Source: an uncultured Lachnospiraceae bacterium
GTDB lineage: Bacteria > Bacillota > Clostridia > Lachnospirales > Lachnospiraceae
Assembly: GCA_958428365.1 (NCBI GenBank)
Contig: CAUAFT010000004.1
Span: 152,313-216,312, forward strand
Length of the DNA stretch: 64,000 nt
Direction: 5' to 3'
Under the pieces are notes generated by a model. That model did not search any database and was not told the origin of the DNA. It saw only the letters and a list, made by a program, of their open reading frames with translations. Numbering within the stretch: position 1 is the stretch's first letter; every line of letters begins with the position of its first letter. The translations under genes and the position numbers were made by a program. Below are positions 41,365-50,693 of the stretch, piece after piece.

Positions 41365-41374
41365 TGAGAAAAAA

Positions 41375-41403
41375 GGCGCCGCAGATTTTCCTTCCGCCGC
41401 ACC
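41375..41403 (-). terminator. probable terminator of the small-protein pair
   Basis: A GC-rich imperfect hairpin (GGTGCGGC against GCGGCGCC) is followed on the minus strand by TTTTTT, about 20 bases past the stop of the four-helix membrane protein. Confidence 0.65.
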
Positions 41404-41424
41404 TTAATATCATTCAAGTCCTTC

Positions 41425-41793
41425 TTATTTTAAACCTTTGACCAAAGGAATCAGACCGAGAAGAATGACAATACCAACGATTCCGATTACAATACCTGCA
41501 ACCATATTGCTCCACACCATTGTAAGGCTCATACCAACACCTAGCAGTAAAGCTCCAACAATTCCAATCAATACCACGCCAATGGTTCTGCCCGACAATT
41601 TCATCGGTGCTTTGTTTTCCATTTTTCTCCATACCAACACCATAATCAGAAGCACAATTACCCCAATCATTCCCATTATCACGCCTGGTTTAAATGCATT
41701 CCATTCCGGAATCAGCGCCATGCACATTCCAAGTGCAAATAGAATACCTCCGATGGTTCCCAAAATCATTGATACAAATGTACTTTTTTTCAT
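41425..41793 (-). CDS. small four-helix membrane protein
   Basis: A 122-residue protein with four hydrophobic helices arranged as two similar hairpins (MILGTIGGILFALGMCMALI ... and VVLIGIVGALLLGVGMSLTM ...), which suggests an internal duplication. It starts at the stop of the helical-repeat protein gene. The pair lies between a two-component operon and the ABC exporters and shares an operator motif with the former. Function unknown; envelope-stress defence is a guess from context. Confidence 0.75.
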   Translation of the reverse strand: MKKSTFVSMILGTIGGILFALGMCMALIPEWNAFKPGVIMGMIGVIVLLIMVLVWRKMENKAPMKLSGRTIGVVLIGIVGALLLGVGMSLTMVWSNMVAGIVIGIVGIVILLGLIPLVKGLK

Positions 41794-42050
41794 TATTTAA
41801 GTTCCACCTTTCTTTTTGATTCTCGTTCTTTCTGCTCAGCCGCCAGTCTTTCTCTCGCATCTGCGACAGACTCCCCTTCCTTCGTCAAAAAATTGTCTAC
41901 GAACTTATCAGCCATTTTATTAAATCCACTGACTGCACCTTCCTCGATTTTTTTATAGCCTCCGACTACGCTTTCCTCAATCTTCTTGTAGCCATCAACC
42001 ACTTCTTCTGCAATTTTTTCATTTGCTTTTACTAATTTAGATTTTGCCAT
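41793..42050 (-). CDS. small helical-repeat protein
   Basis: An 85-residue, highly charged protein. It contains 11-residue repeats of the form V-x-G-Y-K-K-I-E-E (VVDGYKKIEES, VVGGYKKIEEG, AVSGFNKMADKF), consistent with a long amphipathic helix that could lie on a membrane surface. I do not recognise a named family. The start chosen has GGAG nine bases upstream; another Met occurs five codons earlier. It is co-transcribed with the four-helix membrane protein. Confidence 0.75.
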   Translation of the reverse strand: MAKSKLVKANEKIAEEVVDGYKKIEESVVGGYKKIEEGAVSGFNKMADKFVDNFLTKEGESVADARERLAAEQKERESKRKVELK

Positions 42051-42107
42051 GTCTTTGTTCTCCATCTCTACTTTTTATTTGTTTTTATTTCACTTGATGT
42101 TAAGAGA

Positions 42108-42136
42108 ATAACACCGTATTATTTGTATTCTGTTTG
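42108..42136 (-). promoter_or_regulatory. candidate response-regulator operator, copy 2
   Basis: TTTGTATTCTG followed by TTTGCATTTTG (plus strand) repeats with an 11-bp period. The 29-base block starting ATAACAC matches the one ahead of the two-component operon at 25 positions, pointing to a common regulator. Confidence 0.6.
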
Positions 42137-42197
42137 CATTTTGTTTCTGAAATATTAATTCGCATTTCTATCTCCAAATCGTAACCGCATTAAAATA

Positions 42198-42236
42198 GCT
42201 CCCATTGCCGGACTTTTACAGTCCTGCAACGGGAGC
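42198..42236. terminator. bidirectional terminator-like hairpin
   Basis: GCTCCC...GGACT and AGTCC...GGGAGC pair with small bulges over about 15 bp. T-rich runs follow on both sides. It ends the ABC exporter operon on the minus strand. Confidence 0.75.
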
Positions 42237-42268
42237 ATATTTTACGTTATTATACCAATCAGCTCCGC

Positions 42269-44161
42269 CTACTCCAATTCAAAAGCTCCGGTGTACAGCT
42301 GATAATATTTTCCTCTCTGTGCAATCAGATCCTCATGGGTGCCGCGCTCAATAATCCTTCCCTGCTCTAACACCATGATCACATCGGAATTTCGCACCGT
42401 GGAAAGACGGTGTGCAATGACAAATACCGTTCTTCCCTTCATCAGGGCGTCCATACCCTTTTGCACAATGGCTTCCGTTCTGGTATCAATCGAAGATGTC
42501 GCCTCATCCATAATCATAACCGGAGGATCAGCCACAGCCGCCCTTGCGATGGCAAGAAGCTGTCTCTGTCCCTGGGAGAGATTCTCCCCGTTTCCGCTGA
42601 TTCTCGTCTGATAGCCCTCCGGAAGTCTCGTGATAAAATCATCGGCTCCTGCTAACTTCGCCGCCTCTATACAGGCTTCATCCGTGGCATCCAGCTTTCC
42701 ATAGCGAATATTGTCCATGACCGTTCCCGTAAACAGGTTGGTGTCCTGTAAAATAATCCCAAGAGAACGTCTCAGATCCGCTTTTTTGATCTTATTGATA
42801 TTAATTCCATCATAACGGATCTTTCCATCCGCAATATCATAAAAACGATTGATCAGATTCGTAATCGTGGTCTTTCCGGCTCCGGTAGCTCCCACGAACG
42901 CCACTTTCTGCCCCGGCTGGGCATAGAGGGTGATGTTATGCAGTACCGTCTTATTTTCCTCATACCCAAAGTCCACGTCGAACATTCGCACATCTCCCGT
43001 GAGCTTCGTATAAGTCACGGTTCCTTCTGCCGAATGGGGATGCTTCCACGCCCACATTCCGGTCCGCTCTTTACTCTCCACCAGGTTTCCGTTTTCTTCC
43101 CGGACATTGACCAGGGTCACATAACCCTCGTCCGTCTCCGGCTCCTCGTCGATCAGATCAAAGATACGTTTCGCGCCTGCCATTCCCATGACCACCGCAT
43201 TCACCTGCTGGGAGACCTGGTTGATATTTCCCGCAAACTGTTTGGTCATATTCAAAAACGGCACCACGATACTGATGGCAAGGGGCAGTCCCGAAATGCT
43301 CACATTCGGCACTTTCAACATCAGAAATAATCCGCCTGCCAAAGTTACCACAACATACAGGAGATTGCCGATATTGTTCAGGATCGGTCCTAAAGTATTG
43401 GCATACTTATTCGCCTTCTCCGAAACCTGGAACAATTCCTCATTCAGCTTATCAAAATCCGCCTTGCTCTCCTCCTCGTGACAGAATACCTTGACCACCT
43501 TCTGTCCGTTCATCATCTCTTCCACATAGCCTTCCACTTTTCCGATAGACTCCTGCTGACGGATGAAATACCGGGCGCTTCCTCCGCCCACCTTCCGGGT
43601 CACAGCCACCATGATCACCACTCCCGCAACAACCACAAGGGTCATCCAGAAACTGTAATAGAGCATGATGCAAAGAATCGTAATTACCGTCACCCCGGAG
43701 ATCGTAAGCTGGGGGATACTCTGGGAAATGAGCTGGCGCAGGGTATCGATATCATTGGTATAATGACTCATGATATCCCCGTGATTGTGGGTATCGAAAT
43801 ATTTTACCGGAAGATTCTGCATTCCGTTGAACATCTTCTCCCGGAGTTTTTTCAAAGATCCCTGGGTAATCACCGCCATCAGACGATTGTAGGTAAATCC
43901 TGCCGCAAGAGACAGAAGATAAAGCACTGCAAGGATCGTCACGAATTTCAGGATCTCGCCGGAGACGCTTCCCCAATCCCCGCTCTGCCAGCTCTCCTCT
44001 ATGACGGAGATGATATTCTGCATAAATACCGCTGGAATGGATGAGACCACCGCATTGAAAAGAATACAGAAAATTACCAGTGGCATCAACACCGGATAGA
44101 AGGAAAACAGTGTTCTTATTATTCTTCCAATCACGCCTTTTTTCTTTTTATTCTTCTGCAT
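42269..44161 (-). CDS. ABC exporter half-transporter (second of a heterodimer)
   Basis: A 630-residue exporter subunit with six membrane helices (about 25-320) and a C-terminal ATPase. Visible motifs are Walker A GATGAGKTT, Q-loop IILQDTNLF, signature LSQGQRQLL, Walker B VMIMDEATSS and the H-loop AHRL. The catalytic Glu is present. It overlaps the upstream half-transporter gene by 14 bases, so the two should form a heterodimer of the multidrug-export type. The start was chosen because AGGGAGG precedes MQKNKKKKG. Confidence 0.92.
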   Translation of the reverse strand: MQKNKKKKGVIGRIIRTLFSFYPVLMPLVIFCILFNAVVSSIPAVFMQNIISVIEESWQSGDWGSVSGEILKFVTILAVLYLLSLAAGFTYNRLMAVITQGSLKKLREKMFNGMQNLPVKYFDTHNHGDIMSHYTNDIDTLRQLISQSIPQLTISGVTVITILCIMLYYSFWMTLVVVAGVVIMVAVTRKVGGGSARYFIRQQESIGKVEGYVEEMMNGQKVVKVFCHEEESKADFDKLNEELFQVSEKANKYANTLGPILNNIGNLLYVVVTLAGGLFLMLKVPNVSISGLPLAISIVVPFLNMTKQFAGNINQVSQQVNAVVMGMAGAKRIFDLIDEEPETDEGYVTLVNVREENGNLVESKERTGMWAWKHPHSAEGTVTYTKLTGDVRMFDVDFGYEENKTVLHNITLYAQPGQKVAFVGATGAGKTTITNLINRFYDIADGKIRYDGININKIKKADLRRSLGIILQDTNLFTGTVMDNIRYGKLDATDEACIEAAKLAGADDFITRLPEGYQTRISGNGENLSQGQRQLLAIARAAVADPPVMIMDEATSSIDTRTEAIVQKGMDALMKGRTVFVIAHRLSTVRNSDVIMVLEQGRIIERGTHEDLIAQRGKYYQLYTGAFELE

Positions 44162-45896
44162 CTGTTCCACCTCCCTTATTCTGGGAAGCATACACTTCCT
44201 GATAAATCTGGTTATTCTTTAATAACTCCTCATGGGTTCCCACCGCCTGGATCGTACCGCCATCCATGACCATGATCCGGTCCGCGTCCTGAACGGAGGA
44301 GATTCTCTGGGCAATGATGATCTTCGTGGTCTTTGGAATATACTCCCGGAACGCCTTTCTGATCATAGCGTCCGTCTTGGTATCCACCGCGCTGGTGGAA
44401 TCGTCTAAGATCAATACCTTCGGTTTTTTCAAAAGGGCTCTTGCAATACAGAGACGCTGCTTTTGTCCTCCTGAGACATTGGCACCACCCTGTTCAATAT
44501 GAGACTGATACTGATCCGGAAACTGCCTGATAAATTCATCCGCCTGGGCAAGTTCACAGGCTTCTCTCATCTCATCCTCGGAAGCCTCCTTATTTCCCCA
44601 TCTCAGGTTATCCATAATGCTTCCGGAAAAAAGGATATTCTTCTGTAACACCACGGCAACCTGATTGCGCAGCGATTCGATGTCATAGTCACGCACGTCG
44701 ACGCCGCCCACTTTTACGACACCTTCCGTAGCGTCATAGAGCCTTGGGATCAGCTGTACCAGAGAGGATTTGGAGGAACCGGTGCCTCCGATAATTCCAA
44801 TGGTCTCTCCGCTCTTAATATGTAAGTCGATATCCGCCAGGGCTTTGCGCTTCGCCTTTTTGGAATACCTGAAGCCAACATTTTCAAAATCAATGGAGCC
44901 GTCCGCGACTTCATAGATCGGATCCTCCGGATTCGTCAGGGTACTCTCCTCCCTTAAAACCTCCACGATACGATGCGCCGACTCATTCGCCATGGTGATC
45001 ATGACAAACACCATGGAGAGCATCATCAGACTGCTGAGGATCTGAAAACTGTAGGTCAAAAGAGCCGAGAACTGTCCCACATCCAGATCCATTCCTCTGG
45101 AAGTGATAATGGTATAGGAACCAAAGGACAGCACAAAGACCATAACCGTGTAAAGGCAGAACTGCATCAGCGGGTTATTCCACGCCAGGATCTTCTCCGC
45201 CTTTGTGAAATCTCCGCAGACGTCCTCTGCCGCATATCCGAATTTTTCCTTCTCATATTCCTCTCTGACATAAGATTTCACCACCCGGATCCCCTTGATA
45301 TTTTCCTGGATGGAATTGTTTAACGCGTCGTATTTATTAAAAACCTTCCGAAACAGCGGCATCGCCGTACGAATCACCGCAAAAAGCCCGATTCCCAGCA
45401 CCGGAACCACCAGCAGGAAGATACACGCCATCTTTCCGCCCATAATAAATGCCATAATGATGGCAAAAAGGAACATCAGAGGACACCGCACCGCAACACG
45501 GATAATCATCATATATGCATTCTGCACATTCGTCACATCTGTGGTAAGCCTTGTTACCAGAGAGGCGGAGGAAAATTTATCAATGTTCTCAAAAGAAAAT
45601 CCCTGGATCTTATAATACAGATCCTTTCTCACATTTTTTGCAAATCCGCAGGACGCTGTGGCACAGGCATAACCCGCCCCGATTCCAAAGAGCAAGGACA
45701 GCATCGCCATAATCACCAGCAGCAGTCCATATTTTACTAAAACAGAAAATTCAGCTCCCGCCTTTATCTGATTGACTAAAATTGCTATCAAAAAGGGAAT
45801 CGTACACTCCATCACCACCTCAAGGGACACCAGGATCGGCGCCATGAGGGATGGTTTTTTGTACTCCCTGATACATTTCGCAAGTTCTTTTATCAT
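44148..45896 (-). CDS. ABC exporter half-transporter (first of a heterodimer)
   Basis: A 582-residue exporter subunit. Six membrane helices precede an ATPase with Walker A GGTGSSKSS, signature VSGGQKQRL and Walker B VLILDDSTSAVD. The residue after Walker B is Asp rather than Glu, as in the degenerate nucleotide site of heterodimeric exporters, and the H-loop reads AQRISS with Gln before Arg instead of His. This subunit therefore supplies the non-catalytic site and the partner the active one. AGGGA precedes the second Met, which I used as the start. Confidence 0.92.
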   Translation of the reverse strand: MIKELAKCIREYKKPSLMAPILVSLEVVMECTIPFLIAILVNQIKAGAEFSVLVKYGLLLVIMAMLSLLFGIGAGYACATASCGFAKNVRKDLYYKIQGFSFENIDKFSSASLVTRLTTDVTNVQNAYMMIIRVAVRCPLMFLFAIIMAFIMGGKMACIFLLVVPVLGIGLFAVIRTAMPLFRKVFNKYDALNNSIQENIKGIRVVKSYVREEYEKEKFGYAAEDVCGDFTKAEKILAWNNPLMQFCLYTVMVFVLSFGSYTIITSRGMDLDVGQFSALLTYSFQILSSLMMLSMVFVMITMANESAHRIVEVLREESTLTNPEDPIYEVADGSIDFENVGFRYSKKAKRKALADIDLHIKSGETIGIIGGTGSSKSSLVQLIPRLYDATEGVVKVGGVDVRDYDIESLRNQVAVVLQKNILFSGSIMDNLRWGNKEASEDEMREACELAQADEFIRQFPDQYQSHIEQGGANVSGGQKQRLCIARALLKKPKVLILDDSTSAVDTKTDAMIRKAFREYIPKTTKIIIAQRISSVQDADRIMVMDGGTIQAVGTHEELLKNNQIYQEVYASQNKGGGTDAEE

Positions 45897-45932
45897 TTCT
45901 TTCCCTGCTTTCATTTCTATTTTTCATTCTTG

Positions 45933-47150
45933 TTATTTTGACATGATCTTTTCACTCTCAAATGCCCTAACAATAGCTCCTGTAAAAATTGCTCCCAGAA
46001 TCAGCGTCTCGATCAGAGTGATCAGATACTGTCCGGAAGTCAGATCCTTTGACAGGATCCCCTGCAAAGCCATGGCATTGTTATAGATCGGGATCAAATA
46101 CGGCTTCCATCCCTCTCCTCCCGTCTGGAACATGGTCAGGAGTCCCACCACCAGTACCACCATGTACACCGGCATCACATAAGAACTTGCCTCCTTGGTG
46201 GACTTGGCAAAAACGGAGATCAGAGCGATCACCGCCGAATACAAAAAGGCAATGGCGATCAGAAGGATCCCCATTAACACAGCCTGCTGTGCATCCAGCT
46301 GCAGGTTGATCCCGCTGCCCTCTGTCCCCGTCATGGAATCCATCATCAATGGGGCAAAGATCACCATGACCACCACATAGACCAGAGAGGAAAGCCCGGA
46401 GATCACCATAAGGGAACACACCTTTCCCAGAGCGATGGAGCTTCGTTTTACCGGAGAGACCAGAAGACTCGCCATGGTTCCCCTCTCCTTTTCCCCTGCG
46501 ATCATATCCGCTCCTATTCCCAGAGCTCCCGCAAACAACAGAATCGTGATAAAGTACGGCAGCATCATGCCAAGCGCCTTGCCGCCTGCTTTGTCCTCAT
46601 CCTGAATAATCATATCCTCATTGTCAGAATTAACGGTAAATACCGCGATACTGGATAGGTCCCCCACTCTCTGAGATAGAAGCGCCTGACGGTAACCCTC
46701 CAGGGTCCCCGCACTGATCTCGTCATAGGCAGCCTGGGAATAATCCTCGGAAGGATTATAGTAGGTCCTGACCTGAGGAATCTCATCCCCGGTCTGATAA
46801 TCCGCGATCATCTCCTCGAACTTTTCCGGAAATTCCACGATCAGATCCGCGGAACCATCCAGAATCTCTCCCTCTGCCTTACTCCGCTCCTCCTTTGAGG
46901 AGATCTCTCTGATCTCATATTGGAATTTGCCCGCTTTTAAAAACTCCTGAAAAGACTGAGGTTCATTCTGGACATAGACGATGGGATCGTGCTGTTCAAT
47001 GTCCTCCATCATGTTTCCCACCAGACTGTTGACGATCGCCATGATACACACCATGATCAGCACCGGAAGAAGAAAGGTGGAAAAGACCATCTTCTTATCC
47101 TTAAAGACTCTCGTTATCTCTTTGGAGAATATCTGCTTCATTCCATTCAT
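45933..47150 (-). CDS. natB: NatB-like ABC-2 permease
   Basis: A 405-residue ABC-2 type permease. One membrane helix near the N-terminus (FSTFLLPVLIMVCIMAIVNSL region) is followed by a large extracytoplasmic domain of about 140 residues and five more helices. MIAGEKERGTMASLLVSPV is the typical cytoplasmic coupling motif. NatB works with NatA to export Na+ or toxic compounds. The gene starts immediately after the natA stop, with GGGGGAAG as ribosome binding site. Confidence 0.85.
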   Translation of the reverse strand: MNGMKQIFSKEITRVFKDKKMVFSTFLLPVLIMVCIMAIVNSLVGNMMEDIEQHDPIVYVQNEPQSFQEFLKAGKFQYEIREISSKEERSKAEGEILDGSADLIVEFPEKFEEMIADYQTGDEIPQVRTYYNPSEDYSQAAYDEISAGTLEGYRQALLSQRVGDLSSIAVFTVNSDNEDMIIQDEDKAGGKALGMMLPYFITILLFAGALGIGADMIAGEKERGTMASLLVSPVKRSSIALGKVCSLMVISGLSSLVYVVVMVIFAPLMMDSMTGTEGSGINLQLDAQQAVLMGILLIAIAFLYSAVIALISVFAKSTKEASSYVMPVYMVVLVVGLLTMFQTGGEGWKPYLIPIYNNAMALQGILSKDLTSGQYLITLIETLILGAIFTGAIVRAFESEKIMSK

Positions 47151-47151
47151 T

Positions 47152-47925
47152 CTACGCTTCCCCCTTTCTCCTTCTGTAATATTCAAAGAAGGCATCCTCC
47201 AGATCCTCAGCCCCGGTCTCCGTCAAAAGCTCCTGCAAGGAACCCTCCGCCACCTTCTCCCCATCAATAATGATCCCAATGCGGTCGCACAGCTTCTCCG
47301 CCTCGGACATGATGTGGGTGGACACAATGACCAGCTTTCCATCCTCCTTTAGTTTTTTCAGATAATCGGTAACGCTTCTGGCGGTCACAATATCCAGCCC
47401 GTTGGTAGGCTCATCGAAGATCACGATATCCGGATCGTGGGCGAGGCTGACGGCAATCGCCGCCTTCTGCTTCATTCCCGTGGAAAGCTCCTTGATCTGT
47501 TTGTGGGCAAAATCCCGGATCCCGAAATAGTCAAACAACTCTTCCTTCCTCTGTTCCAACTTTTCCCCGGACACTCCATGCAGTCTGCCGAAAAAATCAA
47601 ACATGTAATCTACGTCGAACTGCTCATCCAGCTTGATATCACTGGTCAGAAATCCGATGCTTCTTCTCACCGCCTCCGGCTCCCGCCGCACCTCATGCCC
47701 CTCCACATAGATCTCTCCTTTCGTGGGCTTGATCAACGTGGCAATACAGCGAAGCGTCGTGGTCTTCCCTGCTCCATTAGGTCCCAGCAGTCCATAGATC
47801 TCCCCCTTCCTTGCCTCCAGACTCAAATGGTTCACGGCAGTCTTTTTCGGGTCCTTCGTCTTTGACTCTGCCATCTGCTTTTTATTCAGCTTATATATCT
47901 TGGTCAAGTCTTTGATCTCAATCAT
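47152..47925 (-). CDS. natA: NatA-like ABC ATPase
   Basis: A 257-residue ATPase. Walker A GPNGAGKTT, Q-loop region SIGFLTSDIKLDEQ, signature LSTGMKQKAAI, Walker B IVIFDEPTNGLD and switch His in VSTHIMSE are all intact. The ELSTGMKQK signature is the Nat/CcmA-type variant. It is the first gene of the natAB transcript and probably continues into the two-subunit exporter operon downstream. Confidence 0.9.
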   Translation of the reverse strand: MIEIKDLTKIYKLNKKQMAESKTKDPKKTAVNHLSLEARKGEIYGLLGPNGAGKTTTLRCIATLIKPTKGEIYVEGHEVRREPEAVRRSIGFLTSDIKLDEQFDVDYMFDFFGRLHGVSGEKLEQRKEELFDYFGIRDFAHKQIKELSTGMKQKAAIAVSLAHDPDIVIFDEPTNGLDIVTARSVTDYLKKLKEDGKLVIVSTHIMSEAEKLCDRIGIIIDGEKVAEGSLQELLTETGAEDLEDAFFEYYRRRKGEA

Positions 47926-48130
47926 CGTCTCCTCCTTATCCTTCTTATTTTTCTACACGTTCTCCCCTTTGTGCAGTATTTTCTCGTGTCGTTGCAATCT
48001 TACTATAATATAAAATTTCTTTCAACCTCTGCAACCCAAAATTCTGTCCTAAATTTATCGCCAAATCCACCAAAAATTGTAGAAAATTGTCAACTTTTAT
48101 GTTAAAATTTTCTTAATATAATAATTATTT
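47926..48130. other. divergent intergenic region between natA and the chemoreceptor
   Basis: AT-rich DNA expected to hold promoters in both directions. I could not pick a convincing -35/-10 pair for either gene. No small gene was found. Confidence 0.4.
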
Positions 48131-48147
48131 AGGAGGTATTCCTTTAC

Positions 48148-50109
48148 ATAAAAAAATCGCGTAATATTAAGGAAAAAATCATTTTTTATGTAATGTCTGT
48201 ATCTATCCTGTTGACGCTCCTGGTCATGGTTGTCATGTCCATCGGCAGCATTCGCTCAACAAATTCTCTCCTGCTGGATAACATACAGATCACCACCCGG
48301 ATCGCGTCCCAGAGTATCAGCTCCAATCTCCATCAGCTCACGGAACGGATCTATAACATTTCAAAAGAAGAAGAACTGACGGACGATACAATGTCCAGAT
48401 CCGACAAAGAGGCGTTTTTAAGCAGCTTTGAGCAGGAGATCGAGTTTGTATGGCTCTCCGTCTACAACGCAGACGGAACCAAGATCTTCGGGGATGAGAA
48501 TGCTCCCGATTCTATCGCTGACACCAAATATTACTCCCAGCTTTTGGAAAGCGGAAGTATTGTCATCGGCGAACCCCACTACGATCAGGACATCCTGCAG
48601 CTTTGCGTGGGATCTCCATTGACAAGGAATGATGAGGTTGCCGGCTACGTCATCGGCAGTTACAAATATGACCTCTTAAATGATATCTTAAGCCTCATCA
48701 TCTTAGGCGATACCGGAAGCGCCTGTATCCTGAATGAGGAGGGTGTCATCATCGCCGATCAGGATGTGGAGAATATCGCCAACGAACAGAATATCTACGA
48801 AGAAAATTCCTCGGATAAGAATAAAAAGATCTACGATAAGATCCTTGCTTATCAGACCGGGTCTACTACCATGACCCTCCACAACCAGAAACATTATGTG
48901 GGGTATACCCCGATTCCCGGAACTAACTGGGTTCTTCTGGTAGATGCCCCTCGCAAGGAATTTATGAGTAATTTACAGTTTTCCATTATCATCTCCCTTG
49001 TCATCGCGATCCTGCTGCTCATCGTATCAGCGCTCTTCATCACTCCGGTGGCAGGTAAGATATCCGCTTCCCTCGCCTCCGCCACAAAGAGACTACAGGG
49101 ATTAGCAGAAGGAAATCTGTCGGAAGAGGTGGTTCTGGCTTCCACAGACGATGAGGCGGGGCTTCTGACCAATGCTCTCGCCAAAACCATCGAGAGTCTG
49201 AACCATTACATACAGGATATTCAGGAGTCCTTGGGTTCCCTTTCCTCAGGCGATTACACCATCCGTATCCCGGATGATTTCAATGGAGACTTCCGTTCCA
49301 TCCGCGATTCCTTAGCAGGCATCACGGATTCCCTGAACAAAACCATGCTTCAGATGAACCACTCCTCCATGGAGGTCAACCAGAACTCTACAGAGGTATC
49401 CAGTTATGCAAGACAGCTATACGACGGTTCCCAGAACCAGGCGGCTCTTTTGAATGAACTGGAAGAGAGCATGCAGTACATCACCTCCACCATTGAACAG
49501 AACAAAAAGAGCGCCGCACAGATCGAGCGTTTCTCCAAGCATGCCACGGAGAAGACCTCGCAGGGTGACAGCTACATGAAAAATATGCTGGATACCATGG
49601 AAGAGATCAACTCCGGAATGCAGGAGATTTCCTCCATCAGCCAGCTTATCGCAGATATTTCCAAGCAGACCAGCCTTCTGTCCCTTAACGCTGCCATTGA
49701 GGCTGCAAGAGCCGGAGAGGCGGGAAAAGGCTTCGCCGTAGTGGCTACGGAGATCGGTGAGCTTGCCCAGAAGACTGCCGAGGCTTTACAGCAATCCAGC
49801 AGCATCATTGAGCATTCCGCTCTGACCATTCAAAAAGGACTGGATACTGCAAATCAGACGGCAACCTCCTTCCAGGAGATCCAGGAAGTAACGGAACAGT
49901 ATCAGGTGATCTCCTCCGAACTTGCCCAGATCGTCACTGCCCAGACCGACGCTGTCACCGCAGTGAACAATCAGTTGATATCCTTAAAGAATATTGCCGA
50001 CAAGAACCAGAATCTGGCGGAAGAGACCGATAAGATGGCTTCCGGCTTCCTTGCACAATCCGAGGAATTAAAGGATTTTGTTTCCCAGGTAAAATTAAAA
50101 GATATGTAA
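48148..50109 (+). CDS. methyl-accepting chemotaxis protein, apparent AUA start
   Basis: About 653 residues from the proposed start. A short basic N-terminus (IKKSRNIKEKI) leads into membrane helix 1, then an extracytoplasmic dCache-like sensor domain, helix 2 near residues 275-300, a HAMP domain and the signalling domain with NAAIEAARAGEAGKGFAVVA. AGGAGG at 48131-48136 is placed for an AUA codon at 48148, where the family has Met. The first ordinary ATG, at 48193, lies inside helix 1 and has no ribosome binding site. No C-terminal CheR-binding pentapeptide is seen. Ligand unknown. Confidence 0.85.
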   Translation: MKKSRNIKEKIIFYVMSVSILLTLLVMVVMSIGSIRSTNSLLLDNIQITTRIASQSISSNLHQLTERIYNISKEEELTDDTMSRSDKEAFLSSFEQEIEFVWLSVYNADGTKIFGDENAPDSIADTKYYSQLLESGSIVIGEPHYDQDILQLCVGSPLTRNDEVAGYVIGSYKYDLLNDILSLIILGDTGSACILNEEGVIIADQDVENIANEQNIYEENSSDKNKKIYDKILAYQTGSTTMTLHNQKHYVGYTPIPGTNWVLLVDAPRKEFMSNLQFSIIISLVIAILLLIVSALFITPVAGKISASLASATKRLQGLAEGNLSEEVVLASTDDEAGLLTNALAKTIESLNHYIQDIQESLGSLSSGDYTIRIPDDFNGDFRSIRDSLAGITDSLNKTMLQMNHSSMEVNQNSTEVSSYARQLYDGSQNQAALLNELEESMQYITSTIEQNKKSAAQIERFSKHATEKTSQGDSYMKNMLDTMEEINSGMQEISSISQLIADISKQTSLLSLNAAIEAARAGEAGKGFAVVATEIGELAQKTAEALQQSSSIIEHSALTIQKGLDTANQTATSFQEIQEVTEQYQVISSELAQIVTAQTDAVTAVNNQLISLKNIADKNQNLAEETDKMASGFLAQSEELKDFVSQVKLKDM

Positions 50110-50127
50110 ATAAAGGAGGTTGCTCTT

Positions 50128-50580
50128 ATGAAAAAGGCAATATGTGTTTCACTGCTTCTGATCGTAATGCTTTTAGGCTTGAGCGGATGTGGTTCCAACG
50201 ATAAAATGAAAGATGGCTTTTATACAGCCGAAATGTCAGATTTTTCCCATGGCTGGAAAGAATACCTCTGTATCATGGTAAAAAACGATAAGATCGTCTA
50301 CGCGGAATTTAACGCCAAGGATCCAAGCGGGTATATCAAGGCATGGGATAACGCCTATATGAAAAATATGGCGCCGATTGCCGGTACCTATCCAAATGAA
50401 TACACGAGAGAATATGTGTCCCAGTTGATCGAGACGCAGGATCCCGAAAAGGTAGAGGTAGTGACTGGAGCCAGCAGTTCAGGAGGAAATTTTGCAAAAT
50501 TATCTGTGGCAGTGATTCAGCAGGCAAAGGACGGAGATTCCGAGGTAAAGATCGTAGAATCAGAATCAGAGGAAGAATGA
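50128..50580 (+). CDS. lipoprotein with FMN-binding-like domain
   Basis: A 150-residue exported protein. The signal peptide ends in the lipobox LSGC (Cys21), so it should be lipid-anchored outside the membrane. The mature part has GFYTAEMSDFSHGW and a VVTGASSSGG segment that resembles the (S/T)GAT motif at which FMN is covalently bound in related domains; here it is GASS, so flavinylation is uncertain. It follows the chemoreceptor by 18 bases with AAAGGAGG, so the two are co-transcribed, and it may present the ligand to the receptor. Confidence 0.8.
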   Translation: MKKAICVSLLLIVMLLGLSGCGSNDKMKDGFYTAEMSDFSHGWKEYLCIMVKNDKIVYAEFNAKDPSGYIKAWDNAYMKNMAPIAGTYPNEYTREYVSQLIETQDPEKVEVVTGASSSGGNFAKLSVAVIQQAKDGDSEVKIVESESEEE

Positions 50581-50604
50581 TCTCATACTTCTATTCTATG
50601 CTGA

Positions 50605-50637
50605 AAAAAGGAAGGGATGCTTCATCCCTTCCTTTTT
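50605..50637. terminator. bidirectional terminator
   Basis: A perfect 15-bp stem AAAAAGGAAGGGATG / CATCCCTTCCTTTTT with a three-base loop separates the lipoprotein gene and the convergent lipase gene; A/T runs make it work in both directions. Confidence 0.9.
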
Positions 50638-50693
50638 AGATCCCAAAATCACGAATAAATATACACGATTTCATACCTTCATTTCCTGTTACC

